In this document: positions 23,608 through 35,216 of the stretch, piece by piece
Layout: each line of letters opens with the position of its first letter
Position numbering within the stretch: the stretch's first letter is position 1
Assembly (NCBI GenBank): GCA_963969595.1
Contig: OZ018410.1
Span: 42,947,413-43,011,412 of the forward strand
Length of the DNA stretch: 64,000 nucleotides
From: Neckera pumila
Taxonomy: Eukaryota > Streptophyta > Bryopsida > Hypnales > Neckeraceae
Direction: 5' to 3'
The notes under the pieces: generated by a model
The model's database searches: none
Told to the model about the DNA's origin: nothing
Seen by the model: the letters and a program-made list of their open reading frames with translations, nothing else
Made by a program: the position numbers and the translations under genes

Positions 23608-24029
23608 ATTTTTGAACAAATGTGAGGTAGATGTTAAATTCATTGATAAAAATGAATTGAATGTCAATCTTTTTAAAGTTTTATATTAAAGCATTGAAAC
23701 TTACTTTGGTCTTTAATTATTTATTTGGTAACACAGTATTGCAATTGCAAATTGGGTACGACACAGACAAGTCTCTTTTTGAATACCACCTGCCCTCCTA
23801 GCTATTGATGGATTAATCAAGGGGTGAAATGATATAGAATATTTCACATCATTCCATTAGAGAAAAGGAAGCCTAGTTAAATGCTACTACCTGTTATGTA
23901 AGAAGTTTCAGCTTAATGTTTATAATTATTTTCTATTGAGTGTTTTGCCTTGAAATAAATTTAACCAGTTGGGAGTTACAAGGTCAGAGTAGTTTTTTTG
24001 AAAGCTTAAATAATTTTCTACAACATTTA

Positions 24030-25125
24030 GTGGTCATTACTCCAATTTTATAGTGTATAGAGGAAATAATGGCTATCAAAATTTTTACATTTCTAAAGCT
24101 GAATTTTGTTTGTCAACATATATGTGATGATTCATGCTATCATTTCTTCTTCTTTTTTTAACAGTTTTCTATTCTTCTAGGAATACATGATAGCCAAGTT
24201 CCAAAGTAATAGTCTTGATAACTTCAATTGTTGTATATTTCCAAAGATTAACCATAGGCTTTTTGGAGGCCACAGAATGGTCATGATTTCCATTTTATTC
24301 TATTGAAGAAAGTACTGACTATCAAAATTTCTCCACATCAAAGTTGAATTTTGTTTGCCACTAAACATTTAGACACCTACAGTGATCTATGCCATCATTT
24401 CTTCTTCTTTTTTAATATATTTTCTATTCTTCTTAGTACAAAGGGTTCCAAAATAAAATCTTATTGATAATTCCAATTGTCTCTACTGTGTATTCCCAAA
24501 GAGAAACCATAGGCTTATAGAGATGTACCATTGAGTGGTCATTATTTCCATTTTATTATGTTTGAAGAAAATACTGGCTATCAAAATTTCTCCTCATTTG
24601 AAGTTGAAGTTTGTTTGCCACTGACCCACTGTACATATGTATATAAAGAGTTTGTCTTCTCACAATGAATCATTTCTTCTATCTTAGCACAATGAATCAT
24701 TTCTTCTATCTTAGCACAATGATTCATACTATCATTTCTTCAATCTTTCTTAGCATTTTTTCTATTCTTCAAGGCACAACATGGGCTTCTAAAGTAAAAC
24801 CTTGTTGATAACTCCAGTTGTCTCTTCTATGTATTCACAAAAAGAAACCATAGGCTTTATGGAGACGTACCATTGAATGGTCACCATTTCCATTTTATTC
24901 TGTTTGAAGAAAGTATTGGTTATCAAAATGTCCCCATATCAACAATTGAATTTTTTGTTTGCAACGATACATCGTGACAACCACAATGACCTACGTTATC
25001 ATTTCTTCTTCTTTTTTGAACCTTTTTTCTATTTTTCAAGGTACAATTCGGAGTTCCAAAGTAAAGACCTTGCAGCAGTTTTCTCCAACCGTCTCTCCTC
25101 CGTATCGTAGGCTTTACGGAGGCCT
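24030..25125 (+). repeat. Tandem array of about 245-340 bp units
   Basis: Four successive diverged units plus a partial first one. Each has (GTT)GAATTTTGTTTGC, ATCATTTCTTCTTCTTTTTT, TTCTATTCTTC, an A(G)TTCCAAAGTAA segment, AACCATAGGCTTTA, a TGGTCATTATTTCCATTTTA segment and CTATCAAAATTTCTCC. The GAATTTTGTTTGC anchors lie near 24099, 24343, 24603 and 24945. A 27-bp sub-duplication is at 24661-24714. The last unit is markedly richer in GC and CpG than the others. Confidence 0.75.
24661..24714 (+). repeat. 27-bp perfect tandem duplication
   Basis: CACAATGAATCATTTCTTCT plus ATCTTAG is repeated exactly at 24661-24687 and 24688-24714. A degenerate third copy follows. Confidence 0.9.
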
Positions 25126-28100
25126 CTATTCCTCTCCGACGTGCATTGCAAACCGTAGACCTCGAATCCTTTACGGACAAAGTTGGGTACCAAACCAGCA
25201 TATTGCATTTGCAGATCAGGAGTCAGGCACACTCCATGTGAGTGTGACTGGACTGTGGAAATCTCTGATACTACAAAAAAATGCAAAAAGCTGTAATTCG
25301 GAAAAAACTGTGAGAGACGTAACGTAAATATCTCGAACACTGACTGACGGGGTTTTGCAGTGGAATTCCTGGTTATAATTCGTTCTGTACCAAGAAATAT
25401 CCTGAGTACCGGGATCCTGAACCCAGATATTTTGGCCAGACGACCACTCGAGCTATAAAAGTCAGTACCCCAGCCGCCTGATAAGTTAGTTCCCAGAAAG
25501 GTTTGGACAGTAAACAAACCGAGCCGTTTCTGGTCCTCCATTCATTTCCCACGAATCCAGACCCCAGTGCAGTTGAGATTCACACTCTCCTCAACTTTTG
25601 CTGTTGAGCACAGCTCGTATTGACACATTGGTTCCACGCATTTTTTGATCCTGTACATAACATTGTTAACTGGGCTCATTTGTTCCCTCTCCAAGCAGGG
25701 ATACTCCCTCCTCGATGCCTGGGAGGGAACTTAAGTTATAATTCCAGGTTTGTGATTGGCGTTGAGGATGCATCTTCACTGAGGTTGTCAGAAGAACAGT
25801 GCGCAACTTGCGAGTTGGCCAATCCCCATCCTGCAAGCAACAGTCTGTAACGCTGGTGTGACGCTAGGGGGCTCCCGCTTTCAGGGGAAGCAAAAGGACC
25901 CCCTTAGCAAAAGGGACCCCCCCGCAAATGTTAATAATGTTATGTAATTGGAGAATGAAACAATAAACGTGTAACTTCAGTACCGTCGGTGTGTCAAAAG
26001 TTCAAACGGGTGAAAGATTTGGTGATAAATTGTTGTAATTACAGCTTAACATTGTTAAACAGTCCCCTTTCAAGGAGGGATAATGCCTTCCTGGATGCCT
26101 GGGAAAGAATTTAGTTATAATCTCTAGAAAATGATTGGATAGCTTAGAGGTTGCAACGCTAGTTTCATTGGATGAGTAGAAAGTTGCAAGAGAGCCATTG
26201 GCTAGTTGGGAAGGTACTATATTGGGTGGTTTCCAATTCCTATAGAAACAAAAGGGTCCTTTGTAGTAGTGGTTAACAATGTTTGAAATAAGTTCTTCAA
26301 CAATTTATAATTACAGATCAATTCAAAGAATGTACACCACCCAAAGATCTAAACACCTGGCACTTTTTGTTGGTAATTCCTACTCCCACCTTTCCTTCAA
26401 TACGTCCACCGCAACGCTTTACACAAAACTCTGTAGCAGAAGAGTGGTTTTCAGGTACCAATGAATAGTGTGAGAGCATGTGTCCAGGGTCCACATTGGC
26501 ACCAAACTAATGCCAATATGGACAGATGGCATCGTGCAGTAGCACTGTTCCTTGATGTCCAGAGACCACCCTTTTCACTAGTGACACCCGTCCCCGAGTA
26601 TATCATAGAATTCTTCCTGTCATTCCTCCTATCGGTCGGAACCAAGCTTTCCCGTCTCTCTTTCTGCATTGCAAACAAATGATAACTTTAAAACTTCGAA
26701 AAGAGGGCACTAGCCACTAGAGAGGGAGCATGCACTACGGCTCTTTTGGAACCCAAAAGGCTACAGTTACACTGCCCCTACCTACCGGCCTTATCCTGCC
26801 TTGCAAGGCTGCAGGAAGCCCAGCCTTTTATTAGCCTTTTTAACGGATGGCTGGATGGCTGTATGTACAGAATTGAAACACAAGGAACGTGCTCCCGTAA
26901 AGGTGTCGCTCAAATTCTTCCCCCCACTCAACACCACTCTTCAATACATCCCGCCTTGGCCATCTAGATAGAGGTGCAGTTCGTTCGAGAAACTGCCGAG
27001 TGGCTGTTAGCTAGCTAGTATGGGGCTTAAAAATTCCTCATAAATACCCTCCCCAGCAAAGAGTTTGTCACTTGTTGGGTGACAGACCTCAGTTTAATTG
27101 TCACTTGTTGAAGGACTGATTTTCTGGTTTTCGATCGATCTCGTGTTACTGTCGGTCTAGTCGATCTTCCAGGGCAGGTGTTTTTCCCTCTCCCTCAAAG
27201 GCTTCCAACGGCTGGGGCCTGAGTGCGCCTCATTAGAAGCCTTTGGGGGAGAGGGGGAAACAAAAGCCTTTGTAGTTGCAACTTGCAGAAGCTCACTCCA
27301 GTACGGACGTGTCTTCACCTTCAGGGACTGAGTGTCAGCTGCGGGATGCGCGATGATCCCTTTCGATGCTCACCTCCTCCTGACGGAGAACTCCACGTAC
27401 CTCCGGCCTGAATGTACAACTTTGGTGCATATATACTCGGGGGCATTTTCCATGAAGTACGTGGAAATGATCAGGTAGACTGGTCTCGATATGCATAGGG
27501 AGTAGGGTGGGGACTGCGGAGTAGCCAAACTGTATCAGTCAAGTTGTTGGATCATGTCAGTCTAGCAGTCTGATCTGTAATATTAGAAACTATCTTCAAA
27601 CATACTATACATTAGGTGTCGCTTGAGGAACACTCTTACTATCCCGTAGCTGCTTTTAATTAAAAGTCATGCAGATGGAATCTAAATTTGTTTGAGCAGC
27701 ATCAATTGCAGCACCCTCGGGAAAAGAAAGACGAGTTACTCATTAAGGACCATGCATGCTCTCCATACGGTGAATATATGTCAAGACTTTAGAATTTCTT
27801 GTTTTGGTACGGTTGATATTCTACAATGGAGAAGGGAGAGTATTCACTCAGTAATTCCACAACTGTTTTGCATGGTGCAATCGAAAGAAATTATAAATAT
27901 GGTAGTTCAAAATATGTCAGTGGTGATTGCACAAAGAAGAGACTCTAACTAGGTAATGAATTAAAACGACTCAATTCAGTCCATTGCTAGCCAACTGGAG
28001 ATGGTAAGTAGACTATCGTGGATTTCTTGAAATTGTCGATATTCCACTGATTCGGCACTTTTCAGTACGCGCAGCCTGAACCTGGAAACGTGAATCTAGA

Positions 28101-28332
28101 CCTGTCCTAGTTTTTACAGCTCTGCGTACGTAGACATATTTCACAACTGCTGATCTTAACGTCAATTTCGTTTAATTGACGGTATTACACTGCTTTGGCA
28201 TGTTTCAGGACGCCCAGACTTACGGCAGACTGAATAAATCTAGACAAGTCCTAGCAATTTTGGCAAATTGCGCAAGTTTCTGAGAGCTTTGTGTAGACAT
28301 ATGTTGACAATTGTTACAGCAGAGTTTGCTAG
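25126..28332. other. GC-richer intergenic DNA, no gene recognised
   Basis: Less AT-rich than its surroundings, but every frame longer than about 100 codons overlaps others and none has a recognisable domain. It holds a diverged direct repeat (25660-25830 against 26040-26200, sharing GATGCCTGGGA and TTAGTTATAAT), a hairpin at 27181-27260, and two diverged copies of a short segment at about 28010-28110 and 28160-28270 (GACCTGTCCTAG / GACAAGTCCTAG). Confidence 0.45.
27181..27260. repeat. Inverted repeat with 24-nt arms
   Basis: The left arm ends CCCTCAAAGGCTT (27204) and the right arm begins AAGCCTTTGGGGGAGAGGG (27237). The arms pair along about 24 nt with two or three mismatches around a 32-nt loop. 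This could be a short TIR element or a hairpin RNA precursor; sequence alone does not decide. Confidence 0.6.
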
Positions 28333-31300
28333 CTAGATTTCTGGGATGGGATACTTTGAGATGCTGGTGTAGAAGTTGTGGTCGGGGTCCCTGAGCGTGA
28401 ACTTGGGGTTGGGCTTGCACTCGAACACTTTGTATTTGCTCTTGTGGTAGAAGGACCGAATCTCCTCCGGAAAGGCGCTCGTGATCTGCACGATCAGTGC
28501 TTGGATGAGCTCTGTGGAGCCGAACTGAAGCTCCTGCATCCGAGCGAATGAGCCTGACAGCAAAAGTTTGGTGCGGAGCTCCACGTCAGTAGGCACCAGC
28601 TTCGCAATCTGGGCCAAAACGTGCTTCAGGCACTGCTCCGGCATGACGGGACCCTGGGAACCTCACAGCAATGAGAACAATGATGAGTACGTGAGGATAA
28701 TCAGAAGGAAATTTCAGTTTCAATTGAATTTGAAATAGATAGACTATTTTGACAATGAACTTCCATGACTTTGGAAATCTGTACCAGTTCTAGTTTTGAG
28801 AGCTTTGTGCAAAGAATGGGCAATTTTTAAGGGAAATGGAAGATTAATATTAGGAGTCAGTTCATTCACGGTCCCACGGTGAGTGACTTAGGGGGAGAGG
28901 GAATCAGAGTACGCGTACTCTTCAATTCCATGTATCGGCAAAGTTGGCCAGACCTGCGAGAGAATGTTTCTTCGAGGCAGCACATGGAAGTGTGACAAAT
29001 TGGCCACTTTTCTCAAGGAGTTTTGTGCACTCGATCTCGAGGAGTTTATTCCCAGTCACGGGTTGGGTTGGGTTGATTGGTTGGGTTGAGTTTTTGTCAC
29101 TGTACGTCTAGGTTTTTTCACTCTAAATTTAATACATGGCAGTAACTGTTATGTTCTGCAACAGATCGAGTTGTCCTTGAAAGAGAGTAATCAGCACAAC
29201 TCCATGAGAGTGCACTTCTAAATCAGTTCATTGAGTAGTCTTCCTGTGATTTGAAGCACAACTTCATGAGAGGGCATTGCTAAATCAGACTTTCACAGGG
29301 AGATTAATAACTTTGTTACCTCCATGGGAATATCAAAAACTTCCCAGATGATTTTGCACTAGGAACTTGGGGTCAATTGAAAGCGGCCTTCAGGAAAATT
29401 AACAAGTTAGTGGTATAAGTTTGCCCTCTTGGTAAAGTGTAAACCGGGAATGGCACACGGGGAATGCCTGGCAATCCAGGCAGCACATGTCCCTGCATAA
29501 TTTCTAATGATATAAGCCTGATTTGAAGCTAAGTTAGATTTTGTTACAATATGAAAGCATGGCAGCACATCCTAAATATCAGCAAACTTAAGATTTTTGA
29601 CAAAATCGTACTCCTGCACTTGTTCACCTCCGACTCATATGAAAAGTGACTAGAGAGTACATATGAATTGATCACTTACATTCAAGAGAGAATCCAGAGC
29701 CGGAGTATAGTCCAGTCGATTAACAATAATCTTGAGCGACAACTCACACTTCTTCTGCAAGTCGGCACTGCTGCCTTTGGCTTTGACGCACAGGACCAAA
29801 TGCAGCATGGTGCCTACGAGCGCCACTTCCTTGGCATGCACGGGCGTGTGTTTTCCGATTTGGCCCAGAGACCAGGCGCTGGCGCCTTTCAAATGGTCTT
29901 CCGGCTCATGCTCCAGGGCGTCTACCAATGGGGGCAACGCGTTGGAAGAGATCACGGCCATCGACAACTCCGGAGAGAACGAGGCTAAGTAGCCCAAAGC
30001 CATGATACCTGCACAACAAATCCATCAATTTAGGCCGCAGATTTGAATGACAACAAATCCATCAATTTAGGCCGCAGGTTTGAATGATGATGTTTGAAGA
30101 CTACGCAGATTGATGAGAGTAACTAAGTTACCTACAAGTATGGGCAATTTCATTAAAATGGCGATATTTTTTTTTAAATGGCGTGAAAACAGTTCAGAAC
30201 GGCCGTTCTAAATCTATGCCTGTCCTAGATGGTGAAAATGGCACACTGTCGAAGTGGCACTTGGAATACACCATTTTAATGAAATTGCCCATAAGTACTT
30301 GCAACGTAGTTTGTATCATATTATTTGCTACATATTTTGCATCCAACGCACTAAATAATGCATGATTTGGATGCCGTATGCAGAAGTTATAAGGCCACAA
30401 AGTTTGCGACATCTTTTGCAAGTAATAGAAGTTTTGCATGAACTGAATAAAGCATTTTTTGGATACTATATGCAGGCAATGGTCATCTAGGGTATCACTT
30501 TTTGGACACACTAATTACCTTATTCTTTGTTTAAGGCCTCCAAAGTTTGTCTAATTTGGTCATTTTTATCAAGTAAAAAGACCCTAAAATTTAAACAAAA
30601 AATCCGTGCACCTCAATGAGATCAAGATATATATTTCTAATGAGTTTTTTTTGAAAAAATTTAAGTTTTTGGATCTTTTCATAGATGTGAGAAAAAATGC
30701 TAAATTTTGGGATTTGCAGGCATCATAGTGTATAATTTATTAAGTTTTTATTAATAATATTAATTATTTTATGTATTGTACCACTTAATGTAAGTCAGAT
30801 CCAAAAATGATATTAAAATAAAATTATTTAATATTCCAAATGCTTATTTTTGTAGATTCTAGGTGCATAAGACAAAACTTATTTTTTCAACTAAAAATTC
30901 ATTAAAAATTTCTTAAAATTCTTTGATTGTAATGAAATTTTTTCTCTTGGTACATTACAAGTAACTGCATTTTGTGAAATCACACTTTATTATATTTAAG
31001 AGATGAAATTGTTTGACACAGTGCAGTGACTGACATTATATTTTAGACAACGTTTTTGGGTACCCCAAACTGACCATTGCCCATGCAAAAGTTAGAAGGG
31101 TGTAAAGTTTGCTATACAATTTTATCATAGTTTGCTCCATATTTTGCATTTAGTAGACCTTTGAATAATGCATTATTTGGATACTGTATGCAAATGTTGT
31201 AAGGGTATAAACTTTTGCAAAATATATTTTATAAATTTTTGTTCCACATTTGACAAGTAGGAGAGGATTCCAATGCACTTAACAAAGCTTTATTTGGATA

Positions 31301-34300
31301 CCATACCCAAAAACACAGGGCTATATAGTTTGATTGGTAGATTATCTGGTAAATTAATAAACTGTTTTGATGTTGAGCAGGTGAACATTCTCAAAAATCC
31401 ATACTCATCATGCCAAGATTTTGGAGTGTTGCATTTTAGTAGATTACTTTACGGGCATGGTGAAATATTGAGATTGTCGGAATGGTTTAGAGGTCATTTG
31501 TAGTGTATTTTCTAAACTAGGTTAAACAAGTTTGTCCAAATTGTTTTTCATGTATTGTACTCCCTCCGTCTAGAAATAATTGTCCACTTTGAATGTCACA
31601 TTTTTTTTTAAGGTTGTTTTGAGAAGGTCATATGAAGACTTTGTTGTGGCTAATTTTATTTAGGTTGCAATGAACACATGCAATGTTCTTCATTGATTCT
31701 AGTGATATGAAATTTGGAACCTTTCTTAATTCTGATTTTAATTCTGATTTTCACAATAAGATCAATAAAATAGGCATAAAAAAATCTAAAAAAATTGTGG
31801 ACAATTGTGGGCAATCAATTTCCGGAAGGGGGGAGTACTTAAGAGCTCTACATATATAGTTGTGCAACAGGAATTATATTGCAAATGGAACGATGTGCAA
31901 TATATTGATTACAAAGAGCAAACCCGGCAAGCGTTCATGGCTGTGAACGTCAGAGATGTTGTCAACCAGAGCAGGAGCGCTTCCTGCGTTGAAAACGGAT
32001 TGCGCAAGCTCTGGTGTGTGTTTGCAAACCTCACAAATCACCAGTGCCGCATTTCTTCTGCACTGTGGTTCCGCATTCTTCAGGAGTAAGATTACATTCG
32101 GGAAAATATTTGTCGAATACACAGCCTGGACAACATTCACAGCATCACCCAATCATACATCAGAATGCACCCATTCGCAATAACATAAGATATATTCTAT
32201 AACACAGAGATATCCTCCCTTAGATCTTTCTATGTGCCATGGATTCATCACACCAACGTAATTCCATAGTAGAAACGTAGGAAGCCCCCTTTTGGCCTAT
32301 ATTTAAACTACGCGAATTCAAATTTGAATTCATTGAACCTAAATTACTCTAAAATGATCTGCATGAGGATCACCACAAGTGCTCAATCATAAATGTACGA
32401 GTCATCAATAATATTGGTGAAATGAAGCTCCAGCCACTCCAGCACCAGTCCCACTTTTCCTATTGATATTTGTGAGGTCTAGCAAATAATTGTAAATCAA
32501 AGTTCTCATTCTGTATAATACCTGGGCTAGTTGTTCCGTATGCCTTGCAACACTATGCAAAACTGCGCATCCCTGCAATCAAATTTTTCCTCAAAGTCAC
32601 TGCATTAAAAAAGTTTCAATGTGCTCAAAGTGACATTTTTCAAAGTGCCAAAATTGTGACATTCAAGTGGGGAAAGCTCTAAGCTCTAGAGCAATCATAG
32701 ATATGAGGTTCAAGATACCAGTATATTTCGGATAATCGAGTTTCATGATCTAGAAAATTAAAATATAAAATCTAACTAACAGAACCCTTGTGGTCAATCC
32801 AAGAATCATGAATAAGGCAGAAAATACTGAAATCATCAGGAATCTGATTCAATATGAGTAGGCTGTGAATGATGTCAGATGAATTGGAAAGTGAATCAAA
32901 TGCAATTACCTCTGCCTTGAGTTTGGCATCGGGCTGTTCAACTTCCAGAAACGCGGACACAGAGGGTAACACACCCGATTCGGCCACCTTGGCGCCCAGT
33001 TCAGGTGTATGTTTAGCAATATCTGCTAAGGAGTTACACAACGCCCGCCTTAACGGTAGGTCATTATCCTGGCGCAAAATTTCCATTTATAAGTCTTTGC
33101 ACAGAAGTGTTATAGAGTGTAAATACCAGTTCAGTGTTTTTTCCTCTGCCTACCGAAAGTAAACTGTCACCTACTTAGTAAGGACTCCTGACCTGTACTG
33201 TACAAAAGGGAGTCAAGGAGCCATCATGTATCCAAGTTAGCCAGGCAGTTACTAAAACACAAGGGGCTAAAATCAGATCCCTAAAATGACATCACTTATC
33301 ACTCTTGGGTTGTCAACTATTTAATTACTCTTGAGATGTTCATTTACATCTCAAAAACTCTAACAAATAAACAAATGTCCTTCAGAAAATTGATTGACAC
33401 TCCAATTTTGAGATCGTGTCAGTTTATACCCCCTTTCCTTCAACAGTAGTGGGTTTGCTACCTCAAATGCATGCCATCTCCCTGACTTCGTATTGTGAGT
33501 ACAGTAAGAAGAAGCTTTGTAAGCAAGTGACACCTACTTTCGATCGCCACAAAAATTGGAAGCTATAAGATAAATAGCAATCTACCCAATAACTCAGCAA
33601 AGCTTACATGGATCAAATCAGTTAGTGATTCCACAGCGCCACGATCCACCGCAATCTGAGCCAGAGCCGGGGAATGGCGAGCAATGTTGCCGATGGTGCC
33701 AGCAGCAATCTCTTTCACCGCAGGGTCGAACTCCAAGAGCACAGGTATAATGAGCTCCATGCCTCCTTGATCCACGATAGCTTGCGAATATTGAGCTGAA
33801 TGCTTCGAGATTGCCCTCAGCACATGTGTTGTTGCCCTCTTACTGAGCCGATGGGCTTCCCTGCAGATATATTCACAGAACGAATTCTAGTTATTTTCAA
33901 AAAATGATTATGGACCCAACAGTCTTTCGATATGTATAGGCAATTTCGTTGAGTTGGCGTGATTGAAGATATGCCAAGAATTGCGACATTCATCTGCCCA
34001 AAGATCTAAAACCTAGGACTGGTATAGATTGAGTTGCAGGTCAGACGGCCCTGAAAAGTGCCAAAGTTGTGAAATTCCGTCAATTTAACAAAACTGACGC
34101 TATCTGCAATGAAACATAAATTCAGGTCCATGCAAGAACCCATTCAGTTTTGCAATAGAAAAAATCAACTGAACACACAGTCCCACATAGGGATGGAATT
34201 CCATTCCCGTGGCCTTCAATGCTATAATGGGGAATTCATTTTTGTGGATCATGTACATTATTTCTGAGAGGATTCCAATGCAGTAAATGTGCATTATTTG

Positions 34301-35216
34301 GACACTCTATGAATGTGTTACTACGAATAGTGAAGTTTAAATAGTGGAGTACGAATTTTAAAAGTTTAAAATAGTGAGAAGTCTCAATTACGAGGCTTGA
34401 ACTGAAAGCATTACATCTCGGAAGCATTTTTTACTGTGATGGAACATAGAAGTTGATCTCATTTTTTACGAGTAATGTGTTCCGAAGACACTTGCATACC
34501 CACCGGAAAGAGAGCCCGTGCAAATGGGACCCTACCCTAATCTCTCTTTTGGTGATAGACCTATGCAGTGCCTATCAATATACTCCGTACCAAATTAGTA
34601 TGTACGGAATATGTGCTCCCATTTGAAATGTCCAAGATGCAAAGACTCCATACCTGAGTGAATACAGAAGTTGAACAAGAATTCCTTCGGAAATCATAAA
34701 TTGCGCAAGCCGGTCATCCCAAGCTGCTAAACGGCTCAAATTCGCACAAGCTAGCTGTTGAATCCTTTTTGTGTTGTGAATCAACAGAGGTCTAATAAGC
34801 TCCATTACTCCCGCATTCACAAGGATATCCACATTCTGATAAATTTCAGATCAAGTTGATCAATAGTTTACACCTCAGTAATGGATTATATGGGGATTAT
34901 TATTTCGTTCAAAGTTTGCTTAGTTTTTTATCACCGCATTCAATGTTCTGCATTGAATCTGGTGATATAAATTCTGTCCTGTCTGAGTTCACAATATTAT
35001 CAACCTAATCTGTCACTATACAGCCATGAAATTTATGATGCCAACAAATTATTTCAAGTTCCAGCCAGAGTTCGGTATGAACTGAGAAGCAACAAGGAAA
35101 AGAACAAGTGTACGTACCAGAGGTGATTTGATCAACTCAGCAACAGAAGAGAGAAAGTCGTGCTGTGCCTTCTCCCAATTTTCGAAATGTTGAAGAATTG
35201 CTCTCGTTGTTGCCAT
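28333..35216 (-). CDS. SPAG6: Sperm-associated antigen 6 / PF16, flagellar central apparatus ARM-repeat protein, 8 exons
   Basis: A component of the C1 microtubule of the central pair in motile 9+2 axonemes, needed for flagellar beating. Exons in gene order: 35118-35216, 34654-34835, 33608-33860, 32910-33068, 32522-32572, 31924-32125, 29680-30008, 28333-28653. They sum to 1596 nt (531 aa, against 509 in human) and phase is continuous throughout. The start MATTRAILQHFENWEKAQ aligns with the family's N-terminus. Armadillo repeats cover most of the protein; the family motif xIAKHTPEL recurs, for example IAKHTPELGAKV and VCKHTPELAQSV. The C-terminal domain has the FPEEIRSFYH signature and then a tail unlike the animal one. 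Exon 5 has only 17 codons. The intron 6 donor (GTTTGC) is weak but required by homology and phase. Introns 2 and 6 carry MITEs. No frameshift or stop: the gene looks functional. It neighbours OSTC on the same strand without functional relation. Confidence 0.93.
30142..30290. mobile_element. MITE with GGGCAATTTCATTAAAATGG ends, in SPAG6 intron 6
   Basis: 149 bp. The left end GGGCAATTTCATTAAAATGG and the right end are inverted repeats matching at 20 of 20 outer bases. The interior has GAACGGCCGTTC and CCTAGATGGT, as in the copy at 23418-23607. Sequence just outside the ends is also partly palindromic, so the exact boundary and target duplication are unclear. Confidence 0.8.
31560..31835. mobile_element. 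Stowaway-like MITE (Tc1/mariner type) in SPAG6 intron 6
   Basis: 276 bp. Starts CTCCCTCCGTCTAGAAATAA and ends GGAAGGGGGGAG, with TA on both sides (31558-31559 and 31836-31837). CTCCCTCCGT with a TA target duplication is the classic plant Stowaway terminus. It ends 88 bp from exon 6 on its 3' side. No coding capacity. Confidence 0.85.
33942..34094. mobile_element. Diverged relative of the AAATGGCG MITE, in SPAG6 intron 2
   Basis: The left end GGCAATTTCGTTGAGTTGGC and the right end (AATTTAACAAAACTGACG on the + strand) resemble the ends of 30142-30290, but with many substitutions. The interior shares CCTAGGACTGG and GACGGCCCTGAAAAGTGCC with the other decayed copies. Confidence 0.4.

Noticed and set aside
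23407..23625. 72-codon frame on + strand
   Set aside because: Lies entirely in a MITE with inverted ends and internal duplication.
25029..25541. 170-codon frame on the minus strand
   Set aside because: Begins in the tandem array, overlaps a 122-codon frame on the other strand and has no known domain.
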